64,000 nucleotides of DNA from Plecoglossus altivelis (lineage: Eukaryota; Chordata; Actinopteri; Osmeriformes; Plecoglossidae). Where the stretch lies: the NCBI GenBank assembly GCA_036571765.1, contig BROE01000003.1:10580821-10644820 (forward strand), written 5' to 3'. The translations under genes and the position numbers were made by a program. Under the pieces are notes generated by a model, which saw nothing but the letters and a program-made list of their open reading frames with translations, had not been told where the DNA came from and ran no database searches. This document shows positions 1 through 11,554 of the stretch, one piece after another (within the stretch, counting starts at the first letter, position 1; every line of letters begins with the position of its first letter).

Positions 1-84
1 CCAAAAGTTTTTGAAATAGGCCTTTATATCCTAAGAGAGTTCAAAGGTAGGCAAAATAGTGGTTTTTTTCGTGCGTGTGGATAC

Positions 85-116
85 CTGTGTGTGTGTGCAT
101 GGGTGCACGCACGCAC

Positions 117-163
<47 letters not shown>

Positions 164-185
164 GGTGTGTGTGTGTGTGTGTGTT
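85..185. repeat. (GT)n microsatellite
   Basis: Nearly pure alternating GT with a few GC interruptions. The longest clean run is about 119-158. Such tracts are common in fish introns and intergenic DNA and can adopt Z-DNA. Confidence 0.95.
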
Positions 186-3063
186 AAAGGTAGGCGAAAG
201 CGTCCAGCCAGTACCCTCTATGCTAGATACGACACGCGTCTCATTGCTTGGCCCACTGAAGCAAGCTGCCCATGCTCACTGGCATTTCTCAAATGTGCCA
301 CAGCTGGGGGGCCCTGAGTGGCACACAGCTCCACTGGGGCAGGGGGCAGGGGAGGGGGGGGCGGGGGGGAGTAGGGGGAGGGTGCAGAGGGAGGTTGAAA
401 GGGTGAACTAAAGATCTTGATCTCGATATTGTCACGGGAATTGGTTGCATTTTGCGGCCCCCCCATCCCCTCCCCCCTTCCCTCCCTCCCGCGCCCCCCT
501 CCCTGCTGCGCCCCCTTCCCCATCACACCAGAACACTGTGTTGACCCCAATCAGGTACGCTCTGGCCATTAGCGAGCAGGGCCAGGGTGGTGATGCGTGT
601 TTCCTGCACAGTGGTCTACCTCCATTTTCCCTGTGAGAGAAAGGTGCTTCATTTCCAGCTGACAGACGCATCATGTTCTTTTCTCTTAAGTAACGTCAGT
701 GTCTCTTTTTAATAGTGTTTCTGTCACTCGTCTCTCTGGGGGAAGCAAATGAAGCTTATATAGTGGTAGAAGGAGGGGGGGGAAGGAGAATTAATTTACT
801 TTGTTGAAAGCATCCTAAATTATGCTCTAACTTCAATCATACACTTAGTCAGTCACTTCGATCTTGCTCCCTCTTTCTCTCTTTATCTCCCTCGCTCTCT
901 CCCTCCTCATCGCCCTCGCTCTCTCTCCCCTCATCGCCCTCGCTCTCTCCTAATTTCCCTCGCGTTCTTTTTATCTCAGATTTGACTGGCCAAGGAATAT
1001 AATTTTTTAAATCAAAATCTACCACTCTCTCTTTTACTGTATTTATATCCACTTACATTATGTTACAATTGTAATTATAATATCAAATAAATATGGAACT
1101 AGACCATACAGTAGGTTGGTCATATAAGAAGTCCTTTTATGTATGCTGCATGCAAATTTATGCGCAATATGTAATGGCATAATTGAATCACTCCACTTGT
1201 AAGTAACATACATATGTAAACTTTTCCAGTCTGAAATCAATGTATATATACAGTAATTGTAGAACATATGTTACCAGTAAAAGTCTATATATACAAAGAT
1301 AAATATATTATTTTTATATAATACACATATATGCAATATACACATACAATAGACACATATAAGACACATTTCTATATTTGGTTTTGTAAATTGACAAGTT
1401 TGATACTTCATACTAATCTACACCACTGCTTTTTAATGACTTTAATATCATCAAGTTTACTGTACTGCCATATGATTCAATTGGTATGATGCCATTTCTG
1501 TCGTTTTACATTTTGAGCTTGTTCTATGAAACATTGAGTCATGTGAGATCCCTGGCAATACATACATGACATCCATAGTTATGGTTTGCTCAGCATTTAC
1601 ATTCAAAAATCGTTTGCTTACTGTAAATCTCAGCATTATCGCAAGCAATGACCAAGCCAACTCACAACTCACACTGTAAATACCCTGCCATTGGAAGCAA
1701 ATTACACACATTTGTATCTCTCTCATTTGTTCCCTCTCTCTCCCCTCTTTCTCCCTCCTTCTCTCTCCCTCCCTCACGCTCTCTTTCTAATGGAACTTCA
1801 CCAAGGCATGAACAGGCATGAAGATGTGCACTCATTTAAATGACACGCAAGCATTAAGACAAACACATGCAACACGTTTGCTGTCTGTACTCTCACGTGT
1901 TTCCCATAAAGTACATGGCACAATCTTAAGTGGAGCTGTCTAGGTAATTATTAGTCTTCATTAAACTGTCTTTCAAAGCATTAATTCAGACATATTAGCT
2001 TATGGAAGAATAATCACAGCAATAAAATGACAGAGACAGAGAACAGGCTTTTAAAATGTATTTCTGGAACGTCCAGCCCCATACTGGATCACTGTAATGG
2101 CTTATTAAATGACAAAATGAAGTAGACTAAAATAACAGGTATGAACTTAGGACCCCTGTAACAATTAACACATTGTCTAAATGACTAAAAAAACAAACAC
2201 AAATAAAAATCATTAAAAACTGTGACGAGCCACTCAAATCTGTTTTCTCAAACTGAACTGTTTGTCTCATACTGTATAACTGTGTTGAATAGCTGGGATT
2301 GGTGGGATCCAGGTACTTTAGTAAACAGAATCCCAGTCAAACAGGAAGGCTCTATTTGGCAGAGGCGTGGGCAGACATCCATGACCGGATGAACAGAGCG
2401 ATGCAGGGTAGCCCAGAGGGGGTAGCCATGTCACGACAGGGTCAGTCCCGAGCAGGTGATAAACAGGAACTGGCAAGGGTCAAGATCGTGGCTCCCGTCT
2501 TATCAGAGGGAACAGCAAATCCGGCAGGATTCCAGAGACGAGTCTCAGCCATCGTCCAGGGTCTATTGTACACATACTGTACATATTTGATATAGTATCA
2601 CTGGAACTTGTGACACGCATTACGTAGGATTTGACAGCAGACATCTGAGGATATATCTCAGACAGAGATCAAAACTCCTCACACAGGATACATCTGTCCC
2701 ATCAGGATGAGCACCACACCGTTCCCTCTCTTCATCTGCCCCCGTCTCTCCCTCGCTTTTTTCTCTCTCTCTTTGTCTTTTTCTCTCTCTGTCCAATCTC
2801 TCCGTACGACAGAGAGATTGGACTACCTCCCTACCCCCCAAACACCAACACCCAAGACGTATCACCTTGGAGGTGTTCCTGTCAACAGCTTTGTCGGTCA
2901 GTACTCTGTCACAATATAGATAACTGGTGTCAGGGACAATCTGGCCATGATCTCTGTGTGTACCAGAGAGTGGTGGAATAGCGGGTCTAAGGTGTCTGTC
3001 ACAAGTCATCTGGGTCAAGGGATGGCTGGGATTGCTGGCTGGGGATGCATGTGGATCAGTGAG

Positions 3064-3400
3064 GCTGGGGGAGGTAGACAGGGTCTGGGGGAGGAGGGTG
3101 GAGGTGGTGGTGGAGGTGATGATGCTGGAGGTGCTGGCATTGCCGATGAAAATAGTGGCGTTGGAGGTGTTGGTGGAGGAGGTGATGCTGTTGGAGGAGG
3201 TGGAGGAAGTGATGGTGTTGGAGGTGGTGGAGGAGATGGTGTTGGAGGAGGTGGAGGAGGTGATGGAGGTGGTGAAGGAGGTGATGGTTTTGGAGGTAAT
3301 GGTGTTGGAGAAGGTGGAGGAGGTGGTGATGATGTTGGAAGTGTTGGTGTTGGAGGAGGTGATGGTGATGGAGCAGTTGTAGGATGTGATGGTTTTGGAA
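3064..3400. repeat. GGA/GGT-rich imperfect trinucleotide repeat
   Basis: Strongly strand-asymmetric tract built from GGA, GGT and GAT triplets. All frames stay open and encode Gly, Val/Glu or His/Leu homopolymer-like peptides, so the long open frames here are repeat artefacts rather than genes. Confidence 0.85.
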
Positions 3401-4149
3401 GCGATGCATCAGGTGATGACGGTGGGCACCTAGAGGTCACATGCTGGGGGGGAGGGTGATGAAATCACATGAGCTGTCCTTGCCTTAAGCCAGAAAGACC
3501 CCAGCACTGTACATATACATTTGTTTGTGTGCAGAGGGGTCACACTAGGTCAGAGCTGCCAACTATGCCAGTCAGGGGACTGGGGGAGTCTTTCCTGGGG
3601 CTTGTGCTCTGGTGGGTTTCTGCATCAAGAAAGGTGGGTGGGGGTTCAGGGCTCCAGGGCGGTTGGCAAAGTCAACAAAGAAAGGGCAAGCTGATCTCAA
3701 GGCCTGAGGGTGTTGAAGGGGGAGGTGGGGTGGGAGTGGGGGCTCCCATATCCTGGTTACACGTGTCACTTGTCCTGCCACTCACGCATACACATTTCTA
3801 CATGCGCCATGCCAGTAGAAATAGTTAGTATTTGTTCTTACACACCTGTTCTTGCGCACTCCTACACACCTGCATACATCCAGACTCCCGTGTACAAACA
3901 TAGATTAACTTTATTGTTATTCAATACACAGAAAGATCACAGACCCTTTTTTGCATAAGTTTTTCCATGTGATCTGCATATAAATGTGGTTTGCCTCCCT
4001 TTGTCCATGACATCCTCTCTCTCCCAAACAAAATCCTCACACATACATTTAGGTGCACCCTGAAAATGCCTATAAATATGCAGGCGCACTTACACCCAGT
4101 CTCTCAAACACACACCACTCTCTCAAACTCAAACACACATATCTGATTG

Positions 4150-4515
4150 AGGGAAAGCAGGGGCCGGCATGTGGCGGTAATAATCTCCGCAGGGGATCTC
4201 CATTGGATGCAGTCCCATCATTATGTTTGTGTTGAACACCGGCCCATTTAAATGTCAGCTTGATGGGCCGCTACGCCTGCCACTACCGCCACCGAGGAGG
4301 TAAATACCAGACCAATGGAACGAAGCGGTAGAGAGACTGTCTTGCCCCCCCCCCTTACCACGCCTCCCCCCTTACCCATCTTTTGCCTGACAGAAAAAAA
4401 CACTGATCTGATGAGCAGAAATTACCTTTTAATTACCCAATTCTTTAGACTCATATAATTGTTTTGGTCACACAACAAACGCGAGGCCTGTAATTTGAAA
4501 GCTATTTCAAGGGAG
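4150..4515. promoter_or_regulatory. Candidate conserved non-coding element
   Basis: High-complexity, non-repetitive, non-coding stretch between repeat-rich flanks. It includes an ATTTAAAT core, GC-rich CCGCCACCG-type words and a homeodomain-type TTTTAATTACC site near 4425-4436. This is the texture typical of vertebrate conserved enhancers. Conservation cannot be tested from one sequence, so this is inference. Confidence 0.3.
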
Positions 4516-5689
4516 TGAAATGAAAATAGGGGTAGACGAGAGAGAGAGAGCCGAACGGCTGAGCAAGGTTGGAGAGGAGACACGTCGTATGTGCCTGTGT
4601 TGTTCCATGGACGACTCAAACTCTTTCGTTTGTTGGCCAGTATTTACTGTACGTGTTTCTGGCGTGATATTTACCTTGCGTGTTTACAGGATTCCATTTA
4701 CAGGACTCTGATTGTGGATCTCACAGATCTGTTGGTGAACCTAACAGAAACACCAAAGCCCACTTCACAGAGTGTTTGATACGCTAGACAGGCAGCAGAC
4801 CCCTCTCCTCTTCGTGGAGATGGGAAGTTAAGAGGACATGACTCAACACGCATCAGTCTGAACGCTGGTAGAATAATATGACAGAAAAGTTTGTGTCATT
4901 TAGCGCCAGGGGTTATATAGGGCTGATCTAATCAAACACATACACATACATTGCTTCAGGTAAATTGACCTGATTGAACTTAGTCAAGGAGCCATTCGAG
5001 TTCTTTTGTCTTCATGCCTTTTTCTGTCAATAACATGCACAACAACGAGACTGTTATTGCTGTTTTGTCAGTATTGTGTACATTCCCAATTTTGTATTTT
5101 TTTAAAGGCGCAGAAAGGGTTAAGAGACATAAATTAGAAAATAATTGCACCTTTAGAAGACACTGCTTCTCTGTTTTCATGGAGTTATGTCTCCATCTAG
5201 TGGAAAATAGGAGGACCTGCTGTCCCAATGTCCAGTAGCTGAGTTGTAGGCTACCTTTTCTTGTAAGGTACTTTACCTTACTCTTTACCTTACTTACTTT
5301 ACTCTACCTTAAGGCAGTTCAAAGTTTTACATGAATTCTCAATTAAAAACAAACATATGTCATATCAACAGCTAGACCATTGTATTGGAAACAGATGTGC
5401 TTTTAAATTGATTTAAGTATACCTAATGGGTACTTTTGATGGGAGAGGAATCCTTTATTCATCTTACAAATGTTGTAAACGCACACCCATACCCGTGCAT
5501 CTACCGGAGAAATTCGTCTCCGATTTTATACCATTCTGCTGTCCTGCTGTCCGTCCTCCAAATACTAAGCAGTTGGCAGCCCAAGGGTCAAGTCCACAGC
5601 CCACATAGAAATGTTACGCTACATTACCAACGGGTGGCAGCAGAGCGCTAACCACATCTGGTCTGCCATAAATCTTTCAGAAAGAGAAG

Positions 5690-6015
5690 AAGAAATCGGA
5701 AGTTGCGAGTAGTAGTACCCCTAGTAGCTAGTGCTGCCAAGTCTATTGCGCCAACATTGAAGGTAGTGCACCACCAACCAAGTACATCTTTTTAGCATTT
5801 TTTAAACATAGGCTTCAACAACGTTAGCATGAAGTCAGGATAAGTGTGTAGGAATGCGATTTTGATCTACTGTAACCTGCAGTCTTTACTTAATAAGGCT
5901 AACGCTAAAAGCTAACACCAGTCCCAGTCTTCAATTCCTTTGCTGCTTCAGTCGTTTATTTAGGTTTAGGGCGTTTTGTTATTACGTCTGCTTATAATTT
6001 TAAAAATCAAAACAG
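5690..6015 (+). promoter_or_regulatory. snupn: snupn promoter and non-coding first exon (predicted)
   Basis: An ETS-type CGGAAG word at 5697-5702 lies upstream of a stretch without long open frames, which ends in a strong donor (AACAG|GTGAGT, exon end 6015). The snupn coding exon has its own acceptor at 6577-6578, seven bases before the start codon. An upstream untranslated exon is therefore needed, and this is the best candidate. The transcription start is not resolved. Confidence 0.5.
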
Positions 6016-6585
6016 GTGAGTCAACAACGTGTACTAGTGAAATGTGCTTTAGCTGTTTCTTTTAAATGCTTACTCACTGTCTGACCGCATGCTTTCAAAA
6101 AGATGTCGTGAAACTCATTGAACAAGCTACGACTGTAAAATTGCACCTGCCTCAAGAGTGATTTAAAATAGTAATTGCAATTCATGGTGCATCTGCAGAC
6201 CCTTCAATGTATGAGAGTGTGGGTTCCAAAAGGAGCAGGTAAAAATGACCTGTCCTTAATTTAAACGCCTGGCTACCCAACGAACTTCTAACCGGGACAT
6301 TAACAGTAGATGCAAAGAATTTTGCTATCATCCGTGTGGACGGTTGGACAGAAATGCAATCTCTCCCAATGCTCAATGACTTTTTTCCCCCGTCTGAAAT
6401 TAAAATATGTACAGGTTTCCAACTGTTATCATAGCATACGTAGCTCTACTCTTCTCACTTACAAAGTAGAATTTTCTCCAATGGCCTAGCATTAAAGGTG
6501 CATGTCCTACGATCGCTCAATGTAATTTAAGTATGTACACGTTTAATGTGATTCTAAGAAATTCGGTTGCATTTGTAGGGCCGTC

Positions 6586-9351
6586 ATGGACGACCTTACC
6601 CAAGCGCTCTCATCCAGTTTCGCCATCTCCAAAGAACTAAACAGCACTGCCGCGCCCCACCCCCGGTTAGCCCAGTACAAGAGCAAGTACAGCGTTCTAG
6701 AGCAGAGTGAACGACGACGGCGCTTTCTAGATCTGCAGAAAAAGTATGTTGACCAATGAAACACCTGTGTTATGTGCACTTTGTAGATCAACTCCATAGC
6801 GCAAATTCAGTGTGGAATATATAGGCTCTCCTTGTGTTGTGTAAAAACACAAGCATCTTTCCCGCTTCTCTCCTTGTAGGAAAAGGTTTAACTATGTCAA
6901 CCATGCCCGGCGTCTTGCTGAGGGGGACTGGACTGGAGCAGATGATGACACTGAAGAAATGGTGGAGACAAAGGTGGAGGATGACAAGCAGGTGGAGGAT
7001 GATGTCCCAGAAATGGAGATTGAACAAAGGGTCAAGCTACCGAAGCACTATGCCAACCAGGTTAGTCTAAAGCATCTCAGCTTGGGTATCTAGACATTTA
7101 CTTTGGCATGGATCATTTGATTGTGATAAGCAGTGATTAAACATGTTATATAGAGAGTTGTCAAATTATTTGTTCATTATTTGCACCAATTGCACTGAAC
7201 GAATTGCAGATAAATGTCTTTGTTGGTCATAAATATTTCTCCTACCAACTTAATGAACTTTACTGACAGCTTTAAAAATATGTTAATGTTCTTTAAAACT
7301 GACACAACAGCCTTTTCATTGACACTTACATTTTGCACAAGCTTAGCACAACCTGCTCACCTCAGGTGTAAAAGCTCCTATGTCAGTTTCCAAAATATAG
7401 TATTATCAAATAAAAAAAACTAGAAACTAGAGTATGTAAATCTATGCAGTAGTTTGTTGCTTATCAGTGACAACATTCTGCATTGGTTCATCATTATGAT
7501 GGATGATTGAGGTGGATGATACTAACATAATTAACCCTTGAGGATGACTATGATTTAGATGTTGAGGGTTATTAAGAATTAATAGTAGTTTGGGTAATTA
7601 TGAGGCAATAGTAATGGTGTGGCGTTACCATAACATGCATGGCATTCTTTTCCTGTAATAACAGCTCATGCTGTCTGAATGGCTCGTTGATGTACCAGCG
7701 GATCTGGACACGGATTGGCTCATGGTGGTGTGTCCAGTAGGGAAGAGATCTCTCATTGTCGCTTCAAAGGTAATTGAAGTTCAAATATTTTTGGGAATTG
7801 TTCCAGTGTGAATAGAAGTATTGCCACTGAATAGACAGACCCTTTACATTTTTGTTTCATTTGGTTTATTTTCTTACTTTGTGTAGAATAGTTTCACGAC
7901 TTGATTGCTTTCACCCTTTTAAAGGGGTCTACTGCAGCATACACTAAAAGTGGCTACTGTGTCACTCGCTTTCCATCTTTACTGCCTGGAGGGAACAGAC
8001 ACAATTCAGCAATGGGAAAAGGTAATGGGCTCATTCCATTTTTTATGCCTTTGACACTTTAAAGTCTCACCAAAGCAACCAAATCACTGTTCAATTCATC
8101 AACAAAAATCTAAACCTTACTTTCTGTTTCTGAGCGTAAGTCACAAACCATAACAAAACAAAAGGCCAATTAAAAATGGCCTTTGATAAATATAGTTTGA
8201 TTGACTTAGTATAGAAAGTACCAGCCAAAACATGTTGCACTATTTAAACGGAGGACACTTTTCTTGCGTGCAGATTACACTATCTTGGACTGCATTTACA
8301 ATGAGGTGGACAGAACCTACTACATACTTGATGTAATGTGTTGGAGGGGTCACCCAGTCTATGATTGTCCGGTAAGATGCTATATGTATATATAAATAAA
8401 ATACTCTATAAACCATGACCCAATATTGTTTTGTATAGTGTCTTTGCCGAAAGTATTCTTATTTTTCATGCTTTCATTTTTGTCCTTACAATGGTCATTT
8501 CCACCCCATTTTTGTTCAATTTTACTTTGTTTTTCCCATCGAAAGACTGAGTTCAGATTCTTCTGGCTACAGTCCAAAGTCCAAGAGACCAGCGGCCTAT
8601 CTAACATCAGCAAACGCAACCCTGTAGGTGTTAACCTTGCACAACATTTGATGTTGGAACAGTATGAGGATGAATGCATACATGTAAACATTGTCACATG
8701 TTCTTATTGTTACTATAACTTGAACGCGTGTTGACTGATTCCATAGTTCCGGTTTGTGAGTCTTCAAAGCATTGGCTGCTCACTGGAATCCATCCAGCGG
8801 TCCCTGGGATCAGAGTACAGCTTTGCTGTGAGTTATGTACAGCTTTGAAATTCATCGGTTTCAACAGAACTGTGTAACACGTGCATTGTTTTTGTTCTGG
8901 AGTTCAGATATGAGGAATAGATATTATTTTGAAAGTTTGAAAGCATTGGGAAGTATTTGTGATTCAAATCATAAATGCTTCCAATCCTATAATGAGCACT
9001 TGTTGACGTCCTTGCTTGACTCGTGTTCAGGTGGATGGGCTCCTGTTCTACCACGGTCAGACCCACTACACCCCCGGCAGCACCCCTCTGGTGGGATGGC
9101 TCCGGCCCTACATGGTGGCCGACATTCTGGGTATGGAGGTCTCCGAGGGGCCCCTCACCACCAAGCCTGACTACGCAAGCCACCAGCTTCAGCAGATACG
9201 TGAGCACAAGAAAACCTCGACTGAAGTCAGGCCAGGTGACATAAATGGCCGCTATGAACTTGAGCACCTGTCCACTCCTATCCAGGAGAAAGCAGACAAC
9301 AGTGCATGTTTAGCTGAGAGCCCAGAGGTGGAGGCTTGCATGGAGAGGTGA
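6586..9351 (+). CDS. snupn: Snurportin-1 (m3G-cap snRNP import adaptor)
   Basis: Nuclear import adaptor that binds the trimethylguanosine cap of spliceosomal U snRNPs in the cytoplasm, docks on importin-beta, and is recycled by XPO1. Coding exons: 6586-6743, 6880-7060, 7665-7769, 7925-8021, 8274-8371, 8546-8623, 8747-8827, 9031-9351. All have GT-AG borders and continuous phase, giving 372 aa (human 360). The N-terminal importin-beta-binding region (about 1-65) carries the SERRRRFLDLQKK basic stretch. The cap-binding domain follows (about 105-310), with LSEWLIDVP and LVGWLRPYM. Trp119 and Trp289 match the two tryptophans that stack on the cap in the human protein. An acidic linker (DDDTEEMVE) precedes KLPKHYANQ. 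The start is the only ATG that gives the family N-terminus. The last ~50 residues diverge from mammals, as is usual. It is followed by ptpn9 in the same orientation. Confidence 0.97.
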
Positions 9352-10294
9352 GAGAGAGGCCAACATTGGCTTAGTTGAATGCTCACATCTTTTTCAATCG
9401 TGTAGTCTTTGCTCATAATGCCAACAGGCTTTAAAATGCTTTTCATGACCTCCACTGCTTATGTTGGTACAGAATAGATCAATTGCATTTCCTTTACTGA
9501 ATTATGGTTCCTCTGTGAACTGTAGTTACAGAACTACTGTAACTAAGAGCAACTGTAATCTGGTTCTTGTGTAATCCACACCTCTAAACCATGATTTAAC
9601 ATATAAACATAGTAGGTCTTGTACTACCCGTTTACTTAACTGAATTCAGTGTTAAATGAAGACAACATCATTGCAATGCAACTTCTATCAGAATACAATC
9701 ACTAAAGATGGCTGTCCAAACCTGATAGTTAGTGGAAGCCTATTTGATATTTTATTGTATCTTACCTAGAGTTTTGTATCATTCTCTGATATTGGAATGA
9801 GGTGTGCATGTCTTCCTGCTCTTCTTTGTCCTGTTTGAGTGAAAAGCTGTGTCTTGTTTGCTACAGTTTGTGATTTACTCATTTCGCCTCATCTATTTTT
9901 CCAGGTAGCTAGCAAGAAGGTTTAACAACTTTTACAATGGCGGGAAATAAATACCAAAGTTGTTCCTTTTTTCTTACACGTTCTCAAGTGTAGACTGATT
10001 CAATATCATTGTCTACACAGAAACTCTCTCTAAACATGTTGAATTAGACTTCAACACATGCTATTTTTGCTATTCTGAAGTATTGCTGTATATCTACATT
10101 TGGGAAAGTGGAACAATGTATCATGTGTCAACAATATCTGATTTCACTTAAAATGTGAATGCAAAACATCACTTGCTACCTGAATGAAGCCTTTTAAGTA
10201 GGTGAATTTTTAATGACTAACGTTTTAAATGGCTACTCTCATAAGCAGAGGGTTTTCCCCTTGTGTTTTAAGACATATGTTTCAGATGTTTATG

Positions 10295-10300
10295 AATAAA
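10295..10300 (+). other. snupn: snupn polyadenylation signal (candidate)
   Basis: AATAAA followed about 20 bases later by T-rich sequence, 0.95 kb after the snupn stop. An earlier AATAAA near 9946 is an alternative. Confidence 0.55.
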
Positions 10301-10319
10301 CGTTTTACATGCATTTTCT

Positions 10320-11554
10320 AATTGAAGCCGTTTTGTTTTAGTGTATGAATTGAATTAAAATTAAGGAGTACATGTTTACATATCCAACTCCCACGTAGCC
10401 CACAAACGTCACCACCCTATTGCCAAATGCTAGTGATTCTTGATGGAGGAAAAATACCCTTTCATATTCAATGTCTTACATCATTTTTATCTAACAAAAC
10501 TGGGATTTTATTATTCCATTTAAATCATTCAGGATGTACCATTTGGAGACCTTGGATTAGACTCGGAAGACCGAATCAGGAAGGGATCCCTGCTTGAAAT
10601 GAAATACAAGTTAGGAATAAACAAGTATAGGTATTCGTTCGGTTGGATTATCGGTTAAAATTAGTGTTTGCGTATGGTTCAACATATTGCAACGTCCATA
10701 ATCTAAGAATTCACTGCCGCTATCAGCGTACACTCGACTCGGAGTAACTTCGTTTTTGTAAGGCAGATTTCTAATGCTCTCTAACATGTTTCTGAGAGAT
10801 GTTTCTACCAAATCGAGAACATCAGTAATGTGCATGACAAAGTTGGTTTAAGATGGTGAAAGATAAACATTCACCGTATATTTAACAATTACTCTGTCCG
10901 ACAAACTCCTTTGGAACTGGGAAATCACTTCAAATGTATTCCGAATGTTTGTTCACGACTTTGCAGGTTGGATACAGAATATAGGACTGGGGTGCTTTTC
11001 ACAATTTTATGAATGAAAGGCGTTTAGAATTTCCAAAAATTGCCTCCAGGGGGTAGACGCACATTTCGAAGTTGTAACTATTTATTTCCCCGTATGTGGA
11101 CGAAGACACCGCATTTTAATGCTGTTTAGTTAAAGACTGTCGACCAAAATATAAAGGAATATATGTCAGTCCACCCGATTTGGCAGAGAGGCGAGCGAGT
11201 TAGTCCGTTCAGAGGCTTTTTTTCCCTACGATTCCCCGTCATTACCACAGAAGGCAAAGTAGTGAATGTTAGACGAAACGCATCTATGTTTCCCTTTAGG
11301 TAATACAAATGTCAAAAGGAAATGAATAGGCATTTGAACAGTAACATCACGTCCGGACCTTGTTTATCGCTATTTTGCCACTAAACTAGCACGCCATTAC
11401 CCTCTGAAGGCAGAGAAACGAGAACGTCTTGGATAGATGTAGTCAGCAACTGCACGAGGAATAATAGCCGTCCTTGTTTAAGAAATATATACAATAGCTT
11501 AATATCTCGCATTAACTGATACAGGTGACCAAAGCCCTAGGACCTTCGGGAAGA
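10320..11554 (+). promoter_or_regulatory. ptpn9: snupn-ptpn9 intergenic region and ptpn9 5' region
   Basis: There are no coding frames of note. Base composition rises in CpG toward 11340-11554, just upstream of the ptpn9 start codon, consistent with a promoter and 5' UTR. There is no obvious TATA box and the transcription start cannot be fixed. Confidence 0.45.

Larger units (their letters stand above)
1..5690. other. Gene-poor left flank
   Basis: I find no supportable gene here. Open frames in this stretch come from low-complexity tracts: GT repeats near the left edge, purine- or pyrimidine-rich blocks around 330-520 and 850-960, and a GGA/GGT block near 3064-3400. A moderately GC-rich block at 2300-2560 carries a 98-codon open frame, but it has no recognisable domain and no convincing splice partners. 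It may be transposon-derived. The stretch 4150-4515 looks different and is listed separately. Confidence 0.6.

Noticed and set aside
2947..3459. 170-codon Gly/Asp-rich frame and its antisense Pro/Ser frame
   Set aside because: Product of a GGA/GGT triplet tract; all frames are open, which marks a repeat rather than a gene.
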